Assembly: GCA_017467405.1 (NCBI GenBank)
Contig: JAFTSH010000001.1
Span: 124,001 to 188,000 of the forward strand
Length of the DNA stretch: 64,000 nucleotides
Reading direction: 5' to 3'
Origin: Clostridia bacterium
Lineage (GTDB): Bacteria; Bacillota; Clostridia; Oscillospirales; Acutalibacteraceae
Within the stretch, counting starts at the first letter, position 1. Every line of letters begins with the position of its first letter. Under the pieces are notes generated by a model. That model was given only the letters and a program-made list of their open reading frames with translations. It was not told where the DNA came from and ran no database searches. This document shows, piece after piece, positions 24,610-32,617 of the stretch. A program made the translations under genes and the position numbers.

Positions 24610-25677
24610 GAGGAAGAAGAAGATTATTCCAACGTATCCTCCAAGCCTGTTTCGTCAGCCAAGCCTTCTTCAAAGCCAGAGACCTCTTCGGGAACCGAAA
24701 CCTCATCGACGGATACCTCGGGTAACGTAACGACGAGTCAGCCTTCTTCCGGTCAGAGCACATCCTCTGCCGTTTCCTCCACACCCGTTTCGTCGTTGCC
24801 TCCCGTATCGTCCTCAACCGACCCGAAGGACGTCTACATAGCGCCCAACGCCGCGGCCTGCGCCGCACCGCTTACGGTCTATAACAGCACCCTCAACAAG
24901 GTCGAGACGGATATTGCGGTCAACATTATCGCGAGGATAGTCGAGGCCGAGATGGGCAGCGGATTTGAGACCGAAGCCCTCAAGGCTCAGGCGGTTGCGG
25001 CCTATACCTATCTTAAGTATCACGGCACGAGCGAGAAAAATCCCGTATCGGCGCCGATGAAAAACACACCGAGCCAGAAGGTGCTCGAGGCCTGTCAGGC
25101 GGTCGTCGGTCAGACGGTCACCTATCAGAACAAGATCTGTCTTACCACCTATTATGCGTACAGCGCCGGCTATACCAACGCCTGCGACGACGTCTGGAGT
25201 GCGACCCTGCCGTACCTCGTTTCGGTCGATTCGAGCGTTGACAAGCAGTATTCCAAGTTTGAGACCACCAAGACCTTTACCTCCGATCAGGTAAAGAGCA
25301 AGATCAAGTCCAAGCTCGGAATCACCCTTTCGGACAATCCCGACGAGTGGTTCCAGATCGTTGCCTATACTTCGTCGGGCGTGTACGTAGGTGCAATGAG
25401 GGTCGGCGGAGAGCTGACCTACAAGAGCGGCAGTACCAAGAAGGCAATCACCGGCGCGACCATGAGAAGCATCTTCTCCCTGCGCTCGGCCGCCTTTACC
25501 ATTGAGTACGATCAGTCTGCCGACACCTTCACCTTCCACGTCTACGGCTACGGACACGGCGTCGGAATGAGCCAGCGCGGAGCAAACTACTACGCCGCCG
25601 CAGGCTATTCCTATCAGTGGATACTCAGACACTACTACGTCGGCGTCACGATCAAGACGGACTCGGATTTCGAGTAA
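24610..25677 (+). CDS. SpoIID/LytB-domain reading frame continuing in frame after a TAG
   Basis: The frame is the same as that of the pseudo-sortase gene. After TAG (24607-24609) the acidic stretch resumes immediately (EEEEDYS), followed by a Ser/Thr/Pro linker to about 24825. A SpoIID domain follows: NIIARIVEAEMGSGFETEALKAQAVAAYTY-type core and the diagnostic GYGHGVGMSQRGA near the end. SpoIID proteins are peptidoglycan lytic transglycosylases active on denuded glycan. As a separate gene it has no plausible start: no ATG or GTG, the first TTG is at 24796 without a binding site, and there is no signal peptide. It is thus either the stranded 3' half of a nonsense-mutated gene or is made by readthrough. 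Coordinates mark the open frame, not a proven start. Confidence 0.8.
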   Translation, partial: EEEEDYSNVSSKPVSSAKPSSKPETSSGTETSSTDTSGNVTTSQPSSGQSTSSAVSSTPVSSLPPVSSSTDPKDVYIAPNAAACAAPLTVYNSTLNKVETDIAVNIIARIVEAEMGSGFETEALKAQAVAAYTYLKYHGTSEKNPVSAPMKNTPSQKVLEACQAVVGQTVTYQNKICLTTYYAYSAGYTNACDDVWSATLPYLVSVDSSVDKQYSKFETTKTFTSDQVKSKIKSKLGITLSDNPDEWFQIVAYTSSGVYVGAMRVGGELTYKSGSTKKAITGATMRSIFSLRSAAFTIEYDQSADTFTFHVYGYGHGVGMSQRGANYYAAAGYSYQWILRHYYVGVTIKTDSDFE

Positions 25678-25687
25678 TAAGCTTTTT

Positions 25688-25717
25688 GAGCCCTTCGTCA
25701 AGAAGGGCTCTTATTAT
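25688..25717 (+). terminator. Terminator after the SpoIID frame
   Basis: 9-bp stem GAGCCCTTC-GTCAA-GAAGGGCTC followed by TTATTAT. It closes the nifS-thiI-cinA/sortase-pseudosortase transcription unit. Confidence 0.8.
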
Positions 25718-25754
25718 AGATTTCAAAAAAATTTTAAAATTTTTCAAATTTTAC

Positions 25755-25785
25755 TGTGAGGTTTTGGGAAGTTTTCTCGTGTAAT
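25755..25785 (+). promoter_or_regulatory. Candidate ECF-type (autoregulatory) promoter of the sigma factor gene
   Basis: TGTGAGGTTTT (25755-25765) is followed after about 11 nt by CTCGTGTAATA. It does not fit a sigma-A promoter but has the bipartite look of ECF promoters (-10 with CGT). It sits 36 nt before the sigma start codon. This is inference from position and shape only. Confidence 0.35.
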
Positions 25786-25820
25786 AAGTGAAAGGTACTT
25801 TTCAGGGAAGGAGGAGGACG

Positions 25821-26381
25821 ATGGGTAACGGAGCAAGCAACTATCGACGTTTCCGCGAGGAAGGAGACGAAAACGGTCTTTATGAGATCATCAGAGAATA
25901 TAAAGACGGACTGATTTTTTACCTCAACAGCTTCGTCGGAAACATACGCACCGCCGAAGAGCTTGCCGAAGATACCTTCGTCCTTCTCGGAACCAAAAAA
26001 CCCCGCGACAAGGGAAAGGGGAGCTTCCGGACGTGGCTCTATACCATCGGCAGGAACATTGCCGTCGACTATCTGAGACGCAGCCCGACGAGAGTCGAGG
26101 TGCCGACCGAGGATTGCGGCGAGCTGATTGCCGAAGAAGAGTCTCTGGAAACGGCCTATATACGGGAGGAACGGAAGATACTCGTCCACCGTGAGCTCAG
26201 AAAGCTCAGACCGGAATACCGTCAGGTGCTGTGGCTGATCTATTTTGAAGGACTCAGCATCAGGGAAACGGCCGACGTGATGGGTAAAAATCTACATACC
26301 ACCGAAACCCTTGTTTACAGAGCGAGAAACGCACTTAAAGTTCAGTTGGAAAAGGAGGAGCTTGTCTATGAAAAGCTGTGA
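25821..26381 (+). CDS. ECF-type RNA polymerase sigma factor
   Basis: 186 aa from ATG 25821 (GGAGGAGG 6-8 nt upstream). Region sigma-2 covers about 10-85 (RTAEELAEDTF, GSFRTWLYTIGRNIAVDYLRR). Region sigma-4 covers about 118-175 (LRPEYRQVLWLIYFEGLSI, then the helix-turn-helix RETADVMGKNLHTTETLVYR). There is no sigma-3 and no extension, so it is a minimal ECF factor. Its end overlaps the next gene by 14 nt. That gene encodes a membrane protein with a short cytoplasmic N-terminus, the usual sigma/anti-sigma arrangement for envelope signals. Confidence 0.92.
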   Translation: MGNGASNYRRFREEGDENGLYEIIREYKDGLIFYLNSFVGNIRTAEELAEDTFVLLGTKKPRDKGKGSFRTWLYTIGRNIAVDYLRRSPTRVEVPTEDCGELIAEEESLETAYIREERKILVHRELRKLRPEYRQVLWLIYFEGLSIRETADVMGKNLHTTETLVYRARNALKVQLEKEELVYEKL

Positions 26382-27426
26382 CGAGATGGCAAAGGACGTA
26401 TTCAGGCGAATCGAAGAACACAAGACCGAACGCAGAGAACGAAGAAAGAAAACGGTCAGGATGCTGATCGTTGTGGCTTGCTTTTGCGTTTCGATCACCG
26501 TGGTGGCAAGCGGTGCCGCAGCGGTTTATTACGTGATACAGGAAACTGAGCCTCAGGTAGCAAGCAGCGAAACGGTCTCGGAAATAATCTCCTCTCAGGA
26601 ACCTGAAAACAAAGAGTATGAAGTCAAAGTGTATTTTGCCTCAGGTTCGGAAGAATTTGCCGGAAAATTCAAAGGCGTGCAGGTCGGCGGTAGGAAAAGC
26701 GAAATAGCTATTTCAAAGAACATAGACGCTTATGACAGGACGATTACCAAAACTATTCTCGGGGTTGAGGAAGAGTATTCGCTTGTTTCGGTTTGGTCGA
26801 ATGAATACAGCGAACAGCAGATTATCAGATACCGTTCCGATGAGATGTATAAACATAAACATCTTTATATAAAAGCCGAAACGGGTGAGATTGTTTATTA
26901 TAATGACATAGGTTTGTATTCGCAACAACCTGTCGATCGGTATGTAAAAAAAGATGAGGCGATCGAAATAGCCAAGGAGTATATCTCTAATTTTACGGAC
27001 GACGATCTTTCGAGATATGACATAAAAACTATATTAAGCGAAGGCAAAAATTCCACAAATTATGATAATTACACAGTTTCATTTGTCCTGTCAACAGGCG
27101 GACAGGGACTTTACGTTGCTCACAGGGTGAATGTAAAGAAATGGGGAGGCGAGTGTTACAAATACGAAGCCGGTAAATACAACAATAACGAAATGAAAAA
27201 CGTTACAACGGATATGATGGATAAGGCTATATATACGGCCGAAATGAAAATGTTTGATCTTTGTAAGGAGAACGGAATACTTTTTAACTACACAAAAAAA
27301 CAGTCTGCAAAGATGGTATATTCCGCAGAAGACGGTTGTCCCGTTATGTTGGTGACGTACTCTCTGGCAGAGGACAGTCCCAAGGCCGCGGGAGCTAATA
27401 TCCTTTTTGAAGTAAAGATGAAGTGA
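26368..27426 (+). CDS. Putative membrane anti-sigma factor
   Basis: 352 aa. ATG 26368 is preceded by AAAGGAGG and lies inside the sigma gene. The cytoplasmic segment 1-30 (KSCDEMAKDVFRRIEEHKTE, then a basic RRERRKK run) is of the kind that holds an ECF sigma factor. A TM helix follows at about 31-55, then a ~295-residue extracellular domain. Within it, DEAIEIAKEYISNF and MMDKAIYTAEMKMFDL look like two PepSY-like or cystatin-like repeats. The signal sensed is unknown. Neither enzyme motifs nor a protease-site consensus is recognisable. Confidence 0.75.
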   Translation: MKSCDEMAKDVFRRIEEHKTERRERRKKTVRMLIVVACFCVSITVVASGAAAVYYVIQETEPQVASSETVSEIISSQEPENKEYEVKVYFASGSEEFAGKFKGVQVGGRKSEIAISKNIDAYDRTITKTILGVEEEYSLVSVWSNEYSEQQIIRYRSDEMYKHKHLYIKAETGEIVYYNDIGLYSQQPVDRYVKKDEAIEIAKEYISNFTDDDLSRYDIKTILSEGKNSTNYDNYTVSFVLSTGGQGLYVAHRVNVKKWGGECYKYEAGKYNNNEMKNVTTDMMDKAIYTAEMKMFDLCKENGILFNYTKKQSAKMVYSAEDGCPVMLVTYSLAEDSPKAAGANILFEVKMK

Positions 27427-27677
27427 AAGCTGTTTTCGGATAATATTTGTTCACCTTAAACTTGCGAATTAAATAACACCAGCCGCAAGCGAATAGGGAT
27501 GGCGTGACGTCTTCGGGCGTTGCGCCGTTTCGGTTTTCAGGCGTTTTTTCGTTTTCAGGCAGATATTACATAATGCGAGAAAACGAGAGAAAAAACGAGC
27601 ATTTGCGAGCATTCGCGAGTAAACTCAAAACGGGGCGGCGACGGTCGTAAAATAAAGCGGAATTTTACTGAAAAATA
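27427..27677 (+). other. Non-coding spacer with short direct repeats
   Basis: No gene is seen. It contains CGGTTTTCAGGC (27531-27542) and CGTTTTCAGGC (27550-27560), followed by several GCGAG/ACGAG units including the direct repeat GCATTTGCGA/GCATTCGCGA near 27599-27617. No convincing terminator follows the anti-sigma gene. Confidence 0.5.
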
Positions 27678-27706
27678 TTGACTTTTTGCGAAATATGGAA
27701 TATATT
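27678..27706 (+). promoter_or_regulatory. Sigma-A promoter of the pot operon
   Basis: TTGACT (27678-27683), 17-nt spacer, TATATT (27701-27706). It gives a leader of about 160 nt before potA. Confidence 0.8.
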
Positions 27707-27768
27707 ATATAGCATATAGTAAGCACATGCATCTGTGCAAATGAACAGCAGAATCAAGTCCTGTGCCG

Positions 27769-27870
27769 CAGCCGCCTGACGGCTGTGAAAAACCCTTTGC
27801 GGAGGGCACCCGACAGAGATTTTGCGGGTAACGGGATTGCCACCCCGTACTTTATTTCCGCAAAGGGGGA
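27769..27870 (+). promoter_or_regulatory. Structured leader with a junction-like fold that pairs the potA ribosome binding site (candidate riboswitch)
   Basis: A small hairpin CAGCCG/CGGCTG (27769-27785) precedes an 11-bp perfect stem CCCTTTGCGGA (27793-27803) / TCCGCAAAGGG (27857-27867). This stem encloses two further stems, ACCCG/CGGGT (27808-27829) and ACGGG/CCCGT (27831-27848). The 3' arm of the closing stem contains the Shine-Dalgarno AAAGGGGG, so the folded form would block potA translation. It matches no riboswitch class whose consensus I can recall. A polyamine or related ligand would make sense from context. Confidence 0.6.
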
Positions 27871-27876
27871 TGCATC

Positions 27877-29028
27877 ATGTCAGACAACAACATCATTGAC
27901 CTGAAAAACATCACTGTGGAGTACGACGGAGAACAGGTTCTCAAGGGGCTGGATCTTTCGATCCGCGACGGAGAATTCGTAACCCTTCTCGGACCCTCGG
28001 GCTGCGGTAAGACCACCACCCTGAGGATCATCGGCGGGTTTGTCGAGCCGGACTCGGGGGATGTTTTTTTTGACGGACAGAGGATAAACGGAGTACAGCC
28101 CTACCGCCGTCAGGTCAGCACAATTTTCCAGCGCTACGCTCTTTTCCCGCATCTCAACGTCTATGAGAACATCGCCTTTGGTCTGAGGGTCAAGAAGGTA
28201 CCCGAAAAGGAGCTGAAGGTGAGGGTTCGCGAGGCGATCGAGCTGGTCGGTCTGCGCGGCTTTGAAAAGCGGCACATCGACACCCTCTCGGGCGGTCAGC
28301 AGCAGCGCGTTGCCATCGCGAGGAGTCTCGTCACGCGGCCCAAGGTGCTGCTTCTTGACGAGCCGCTTGCGGCACTTGATCTCAAGCTTCGCAAGGATAT
28401 GCAGGTCGAGCTCAAGAACATTCAGAAGACGCTCGGGATAACCTTTATCTTCGTTACCCACGATCAGGAAGAGGCTCTTTCCATGTCCGACACCGTAATC
28501 GTAATGGACAAGGGCGTTATTCAGCAGATCGGTACTCCGCAGGACATCTACAACGAGCCCGTAAACGCCTTCGTTGCGGATTTCATAGGTGAAAGCAACA
28601 TCGTCGACGGCGTAATGCTCCGCGACGGTCTGGTTCGTTTTGCCGGTCAGAGCATTCCCTGCGTTGATAAGGGCTTTGAAAAGAACGAGCCCGTCGACGT
28701 AGTAATCCGTCCCGAGGATATCGACGTCGTCGAAAAGGGAAAATCGCCCCTTTCGGGCACCGTTGACTCGGTTACCTTCAAGGGCGTGCACTACGAGGCG
28801 ATCGTCGACGTTGACGGCTTCAAGTGGATGATACAGACCACCGACCTCATCCGCGAGGGTGAGGAGATCGGTATTCTTCTCAACCCCGACGATATTCACG
28901 TTATGAAGAAGAGCGAATACTCCGGAATGTTCGGTGACTATTCCTCCTTCAGCGACGAGATGGACACCATTTCACAGCCGGACTACGATCCGGAAGGGGA
29001 GAGCCTTCCCGCGGAGGATGAGGAATGA
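27877..29028 (+). CDS. potA: Spermidine/putrescine ABC transporter ATP-binding protein PotA
   Basis: 383 aa. Walker [11 protein letters not shown] (near 39), Q-loop [11 protein letters not shown], signature LSGGQQQR, Walker [12 protein letters not shown] and switch His in VTHDQEEA are all intact. The C-terminal TOBE-type regulatory domain covers about 245-345, and an acidic tail ends the protein. It is the first gene of a tightly coupled potABCD operon: ATGA overlaps with potB, and potB with potC. It energises polyamine uptake. Expression is probably controlled by the structured leader immediately upstream. Confidence 0.95.
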   Translation: MSDNNIIDLKNITVEYDGEQVLKGLDLSIRDGEFVTLLGPSGCGKTTTLRIIGGFVEPDSGDVFFDGQRINGVQPYRRQVSTIFQRYALFPHLNVYENIAFGLRVKKVPEKELKVRVREAIELVGLRGFEKRHIDTLSGGQQQRVAIARSLVTRPKVLLLDEPLAALDLKLRKDMQVELKNIQKTLGITFIFVTHDQEEALSMSDTVIVMDKGVIQQIGTPQDIYNEPVNAFVADFIGESNIVDGVMLRDGLVRFAGQSIPCVDKGFEKNEPVDVVIRPEDIDVVEKGKSPLSGTVDSVTFKGVHYEAIVDVDGFKWMIQTTDLIREGEEIGILLNPDDIHVMKKSEYSGMFGDYSSFSDEMDTISQPDYDPEGESLPAEDEE

Positions 29029-29849
29029 AGAAAAAATCCCTTTCATCCCGACTGGTCGGAAGCCCCTACTACGTTTGGGCGGCGATATTTATCGTCGTTC
29101 CGGTAATCATGGTGCTTTACTACTCGCTTACCGACAGGAACGGCAGCTTTACCCTGTCGAATATTGCCGATCTGAGGCTTTACGCCGACACCCTCGTGCT
29201 GTCGGTCTGGCTGGGCGCGATTGCGACCGCGGTCTGTTTCGTCATTTCCTACCCTATCGCGTACATACTTTCGAGGGCAAAGGCCTCGACGCAGCGCACC
29301 CTTATGCTGCTGGTCATGCTTCCGATGTGGATAAACCTGCTGCTGCGCACCTATTCCTGGATGACCATTCTTGAGGATACCGGCATCATAAACAGCCTGC
29401 TTGCCAAGATAGGGATCGGCCCCGTGCACATGATCAATACCTCGGGCGCGGTGGTGCTGGGCATGGTCTATAATTTTATGCCCTACATGATAATGCCACT
29501 CTACTCGGTCATGACCAAGATAGGCAGGAACACCATCGAGGCGGCGCAGGATCTCGGCGCTTCTTCGCTGCAGGTGCTCTGCAGGGTGGTTTTCCCGATG
29601 AGCGTTCCGGGAATTGCTTCGGGAATAACCATGGTCTTCGTCCCCTGCGTCAGTACGTTCTATATTTCGCAGAAGCTGGGCGGCACCGGCTATACCCTCA
29701 TCGGTGACGTTATCGACACTCAGTTCACCAACAACGCGCGCAACATGGGTGCGACCCTTTCGCTCATACTCATGGTCATGATAATCATCTGTATGTTGGT
29801 CATGAATCAGTTCACCTCGGATGACGACGAGGGGGCGATGCTGGTATGA
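29025..29849 (+). CDS. potB: Spermidine/putrescine ABC transporter permease PotB
   Basis: 274 aa with six predicted membrane helices. The EAA loop that contacts PotA reads [26 protein letters not shown]. It starts inside the potA stop (ATGA) and overlaps potC in the same way. It pairs with PotC to form the transmembrane channel. Family assignment rests on length, the EAA loop and operon position. Confidence 0.93.
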   Translation: MKKKSLSSRLVGSPYYVWAAIFIVVPVIMVLYYSLTDRNGSFTLSNIADLRLYADTLVLSVWLGAIATAVCFVISYPIAYILSRAKASTQRTLMLLVMLPMWINLLLRTYSWMTILEDTGIINSLLAKIGIGPVHMINTSGAVVLGMVYNFMPYMIMPLYSVMTKIGRNTIEAAQDLGASSLQVLCRVVFPMSVPGIASGITMVFVPCVSTFYISQKLGGTGYTLIGDVIDTQFTNNARNMGATLSLILMVMIIICMLVMNQFTSDDDEGAMLV

Positions 29850-30682
29850 AGATGAACGCCGCTTCAAAAATATATACCGCGCTCATTCTGGCTTTTCTTT
29901 ACCTTCCCATTGCGGTGCTCATATTTTTTTCCTTTAACGAAGCCAACTCGACCTCGGTGTTCACCGGGTTTTCGCTGCAGTGGTACCGTGAGCTGTTTGC
30001 CGATCGGGAGACCCTGAAGACCCTTTATAACACCCTTATTATTGCGGTGCTGTCCTCGGCCATTGCCACCGTCATCGGTACTGCGGCGGCGGTAGGTATT
30101 CAGAGTCTGGGCAAATGGTCGAAAAAGCTGGTCATGGGTGTGACCAATCTGCCCCTCATGAACCCCGACATCGTGACCGGAGTTGCCATGATGCTGCTTT
30201 TCGTTTTTATCATGGGGCTTTTCGGCGGTACCGAGATACTCGGCTTCTGGACGATACTGATTGCCCACGTTACCTTTAACCTGCCCTACGTTATTCTTTC
30301 GGTCAATCCGAAGCTCAGACAGCTCGATCCCCATCTGGTCGAGGCGGCGCAGGATCTCGGTTGTCCCGGAAGAAAGGCCTTCTTCAAGGTCGTGCTGCCC
30401 AACATTATGCCCGGAATCGTCACCGGCTTTATCATGGCCTTTACCCTTTCGATCGATGACTTTGTCATCAGCTATTTTGTCAGCGGCCCTTCCTTCCAGA
30501 CCCTGCCGCTTCGCATATACGCCATGACCAAGCGCCGTGTTGAACCCAGCATCAACGCACTTTCCACCCTCATTTTCGTGGTGGTGTTGGTGCTGCTCAT
30601 AATCATCAACGTCCGACAGGCGACCGATGAAAAGAAGCTTAAAAAGAACATCATTTCCGCTAAGAATGCGGGAACGAAGTGA
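29846..30682 (+). CDS. potC: Spermidine/putrescine ABC transporter permease PotC
   Basis: 278 aa, six membrane helices. The N-terminal phrase LYLPIAVLIFFSFNEANS is characteristic of PotC/type I permeases, and the EAA loop reads EAAQDLGCPGRKAFFKVVLPNIMPGI. The substrate-facing helix carries LSIDDFVISYFVSGP. It is coupled to potB by ATGA and followed after 22 nt by potD. Confidence 0.93.
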   Translation: MKMNAASKIYTALILAFLYLPIAVLIFFSFNEANSTSVFTGFSLQWYRELFADRETLKTLYNTLIIAVLSSAIATVIGTAAAVGIQSLGKWSKKLVMGVTNLPLMNPDIVTGVAMMLLFVFIMGLFGGTEILGFWTILIAHVTFNLPYVILSVNPKLRQLDPHLVEAAQDLGCPGRKAFFKVVLPNIMPGIVTGFIMAFTLSIDDFVISYFVSGPSFQTLPLRIYAMTKRRVEPSINALSTLIFVVVLVLLIIINVRQATDEKKLKKNIISAKNAGTK

Positions 30683-30704
30683 TGCCGTGCGCAGGAGAAA
30701 TAAA

Positions 30705-31940
30705 ATGAAAAGATTTATTCTTACGGTGACGGCGCTTGCCGCTGTGCTCGGTCTTTGCAGCTCCGGCTTTTCCGTATATGCCGAAGAAAACGAATCGGCG
30801 GTGGTCTCAACCGAGGGATATTCCCGCGAGTTTGAGGGCGAGACGATCAACGTCTACAACTGGGGAGAGTACATCGACGAGAGCATTTTTGCCGACTTTG
30901 AGGAGCTGACCGGAGTCAAGGTCAACTACTCGAACTACGAAACCAACGAAGCGATGTACACCAAGCTTGCAGCGGGCGGTGCGAGCTACGATATCGTCGT
31001 GCCTTCGGATTATATGATCGAGCGCCTCATAAACGAAGATATGCTCGAAAAGATCGACTTTTCGAATATTCCGAACCTGAAATATATTGACAAGTCCCTC
31101 GATACGGCATCGTACGACGCGACGGGAGAGTACAGCGTACCCTTCACCTGGGGCTTCGTCGGGGTGGTTTATAATTCCGAGTTCATAAAAGGCGAGGTGA
31201 CCGGCTTTGCCGACCTCTGGAAGAAGGAATATTCGGGTAAAATACTGATGATGAACAACTCGAGGGACGTTTTTGCCATCGCGCTGTCCCGTCTCGGGTA
31301 TTCGTACAATACCACCGATCCCGACCACTGGAACGAGGCGTACGAGCTCTTGCGTGAGCAAAAGCCGCTGGTGCAGAGCTACGTCACCGACGAGATCTAC
31401 AACAAGATGGAGGGCGGCGAGGCATGGATCGCGCCCTGCTATGTCGGTGACTATCTCTGGATGAAGGACAACAACCCCGAGCTTCGCTTCGTCTATCCCG
31501 AGGAGGGCTCCAATACCTTCATTGACGCCGTCTGTATTCCCAAAAGCTCAAAGCACAAGGAAGCGGCCGAAATGTTCATCAATTTCCTTTGCGATCCGAA
31601 TATCTCGCTCAGGAACATCAACGAGATATGGTACTTTACCCCCAACACCGAGACGGCGCAGATGGAGGACTATTACCTCAACTGCGACGTTGACGACGAA
31701 TATCTGCTGGGAGTGCTCGAGCAGCAGCTTGCGCAGACCAAGGGTCAGCTTTTTGATGCTCTTCCTACCGATTCGCAGACGCATCTTGAGGAGCTGTGGC
31801 TGCTTCTCAAGACCTCTACCGTCGGATTACACGTCTATATAATTCTCGGCGGTGCACTCGTTTTTGCGGTGGCGGCGTCGGTGTACAGACGCATCAGGCG
31901 CAAGCGCCGCGAAGCAAGCTACGATGAGGAGATCCTCTGA
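30705..31940 (+). CDS. potD: Spermidine/putrescine-binding protein PotD with C-terminal membrane anchor
   Basis: 411 aa from ATG 30705 (GCAGGAG upstream). The signal peptide ends near VYAEE without a lipobox cysteine at the cleavage site. Mature PotD features follow: INVYNWGEYIDESI, YDIVVPSDYMIERLI, VPFTWGFVGVVYN and the C-terminal AAEMFINFL. Instead of an N-terminal lipid, residues about 372-395 form a hydrophobic helix followed by a basic tail (RRIRRKRR). The receptor is thus anchored by its C-terminus. Potentially it is tethered close to PotBC. This differs from the lipoprotein form usual in Gram-positives. Confidence 0.92.
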   Translation: MKRFILTVTALAAVLGLCSSGFSVYAEENESAVVSTEGYSREFEGETINVYNWGEYIDESIFADFEELTGVKVNYSNYETNEAMYTKLAAGGASYDIVVPSDYMIERLINEDMLEKIDFSNIPNLKYIDKSLDTASYDATGEYSVPFTWGFVGVVYNSEFIKGEVTGFADLWKKEYSGKILMMNNSRDVFAIALSRLGYSYNTTDPDHWNEAYELLREQKPLVQSYVTDEIYNKMEGGEAWIAPCYVGDYLWMKDNNPELRFVYPEEGSNTFIDAVCIPKSSKHKEAAEMFINFLCDPNISLRNINEIWYFTPNTETAQMEDYYLNCDVDDEYLLGVLEQQLAQTKGQLFDALPTDSQTHLEELWLLLKTSTVGLHVYIILGGALVFAVAASVYRRIRRKRREASYDEEIL

Positions 31941-31941
31941 T

Positions 31942-32613
31942 ATGAGATTCAATAAGATACTTTTTGACCTTGACGGCACGCTGTGCGACACCTTTGACGA
32001 TCTTTGTGCCTCGAGAAACGCCGTCCTTGAGGGGTACGGCTACAAGCCCCTCGGAAGGGCGGAAAACCTCAGGGACATCAGCCTTGTCGATACGGAGTTT
32101 ATGCGGATGGGTCTGCCCGAGGAAAAAAGGAACGACCGCGAGTTTGCCGCGGAGGCCATCAGGCTTTTCCGCGCCCATCAGGACGAGCATTTTCTTGACA
32201 AGACGCATCCCTTCGAGGGAATGCGCGAGGCGGTCGAGGAGGTCATCCGCGCAGGTGCCGTGACGGCCGTGCTTACGAACAAGAGCCACGACCGCGCCTG
32301 CACCGTGGTGGAAAAATTCTTCGGCGGACTTTTCGACACCGTCAGGGGAGCCGTGCCCGGAACCTTTTTCAAGCCCGATCCGAGGCTTACCGCCGAGGTA
32401 CTGCTTGAGCTCGGACTTGAACACGGCGAGGATCTTTCGTCGGTCGTTCTCGTAGGAGATTCGCAGATCGACGTACAGACGGCCAAAAATGCCTCAATAG
32501 CCTGTATCGCCGTAACGTGGGGTTACAGGAAGAAGGAGCTGCTGATTGCCGACGGCGCCGATTTTACGGTCGACACGCCGCGCGAGCTGCTCGATATACT
32601 TTTGAAGGACTGA
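31942..32613 (+). CDS. HAD-superfamily phosphatase (phosphoglycolate phosphatase-like)
   Basis: 223 aa from ATG 31942, 1 nt after the potD stop, with GAGGAG upstream. HAD motif I is FDLDGTLCDT, motif II is LTNKS, the motif III lysine is in FFKPDPR, and motif IV is LVGDSQID. A helical cap domain lies between about residues 20 and 85. Such enzymes dephosphorylate small metabolites (phosphoglycolate, pyrophosphate, sugar phosphates); the substrate cannot be told from the sequence. It is followed 4 nt later by recD2. Confidence 0.88.
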   Translation: MRFNKILFDLDGTLCDTFDDLCASRNAVLEGYGYKPLGRAENLRDISLVDTEFMRMGLPEEKRNDREFAAEAIRLFRAHQDEHFLDKTHPFEGMREAVEEVIRAGAVTAVLTNKSHDRACTVVEKFFGGLFDTVRGAVPGTFFKPDPRLTAEVLLELGLEHGEDLSSVVLVGDSQIDVQTAKNASIACIAVTWGYRKKELLIADGADFTVDTPRELLDILLKD

Positions 32614-32617
32614 TAGC

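Noticed and set aside
24608..24640. AGGAGG after the pseudo-sortase stop as a ribosome binding site for an independent SpoIID gene
   Set aside because: No ATG, GTG or TTG in the right frame at a usable distance; the AGGAGG arises from the GAG GAA acidic codons.
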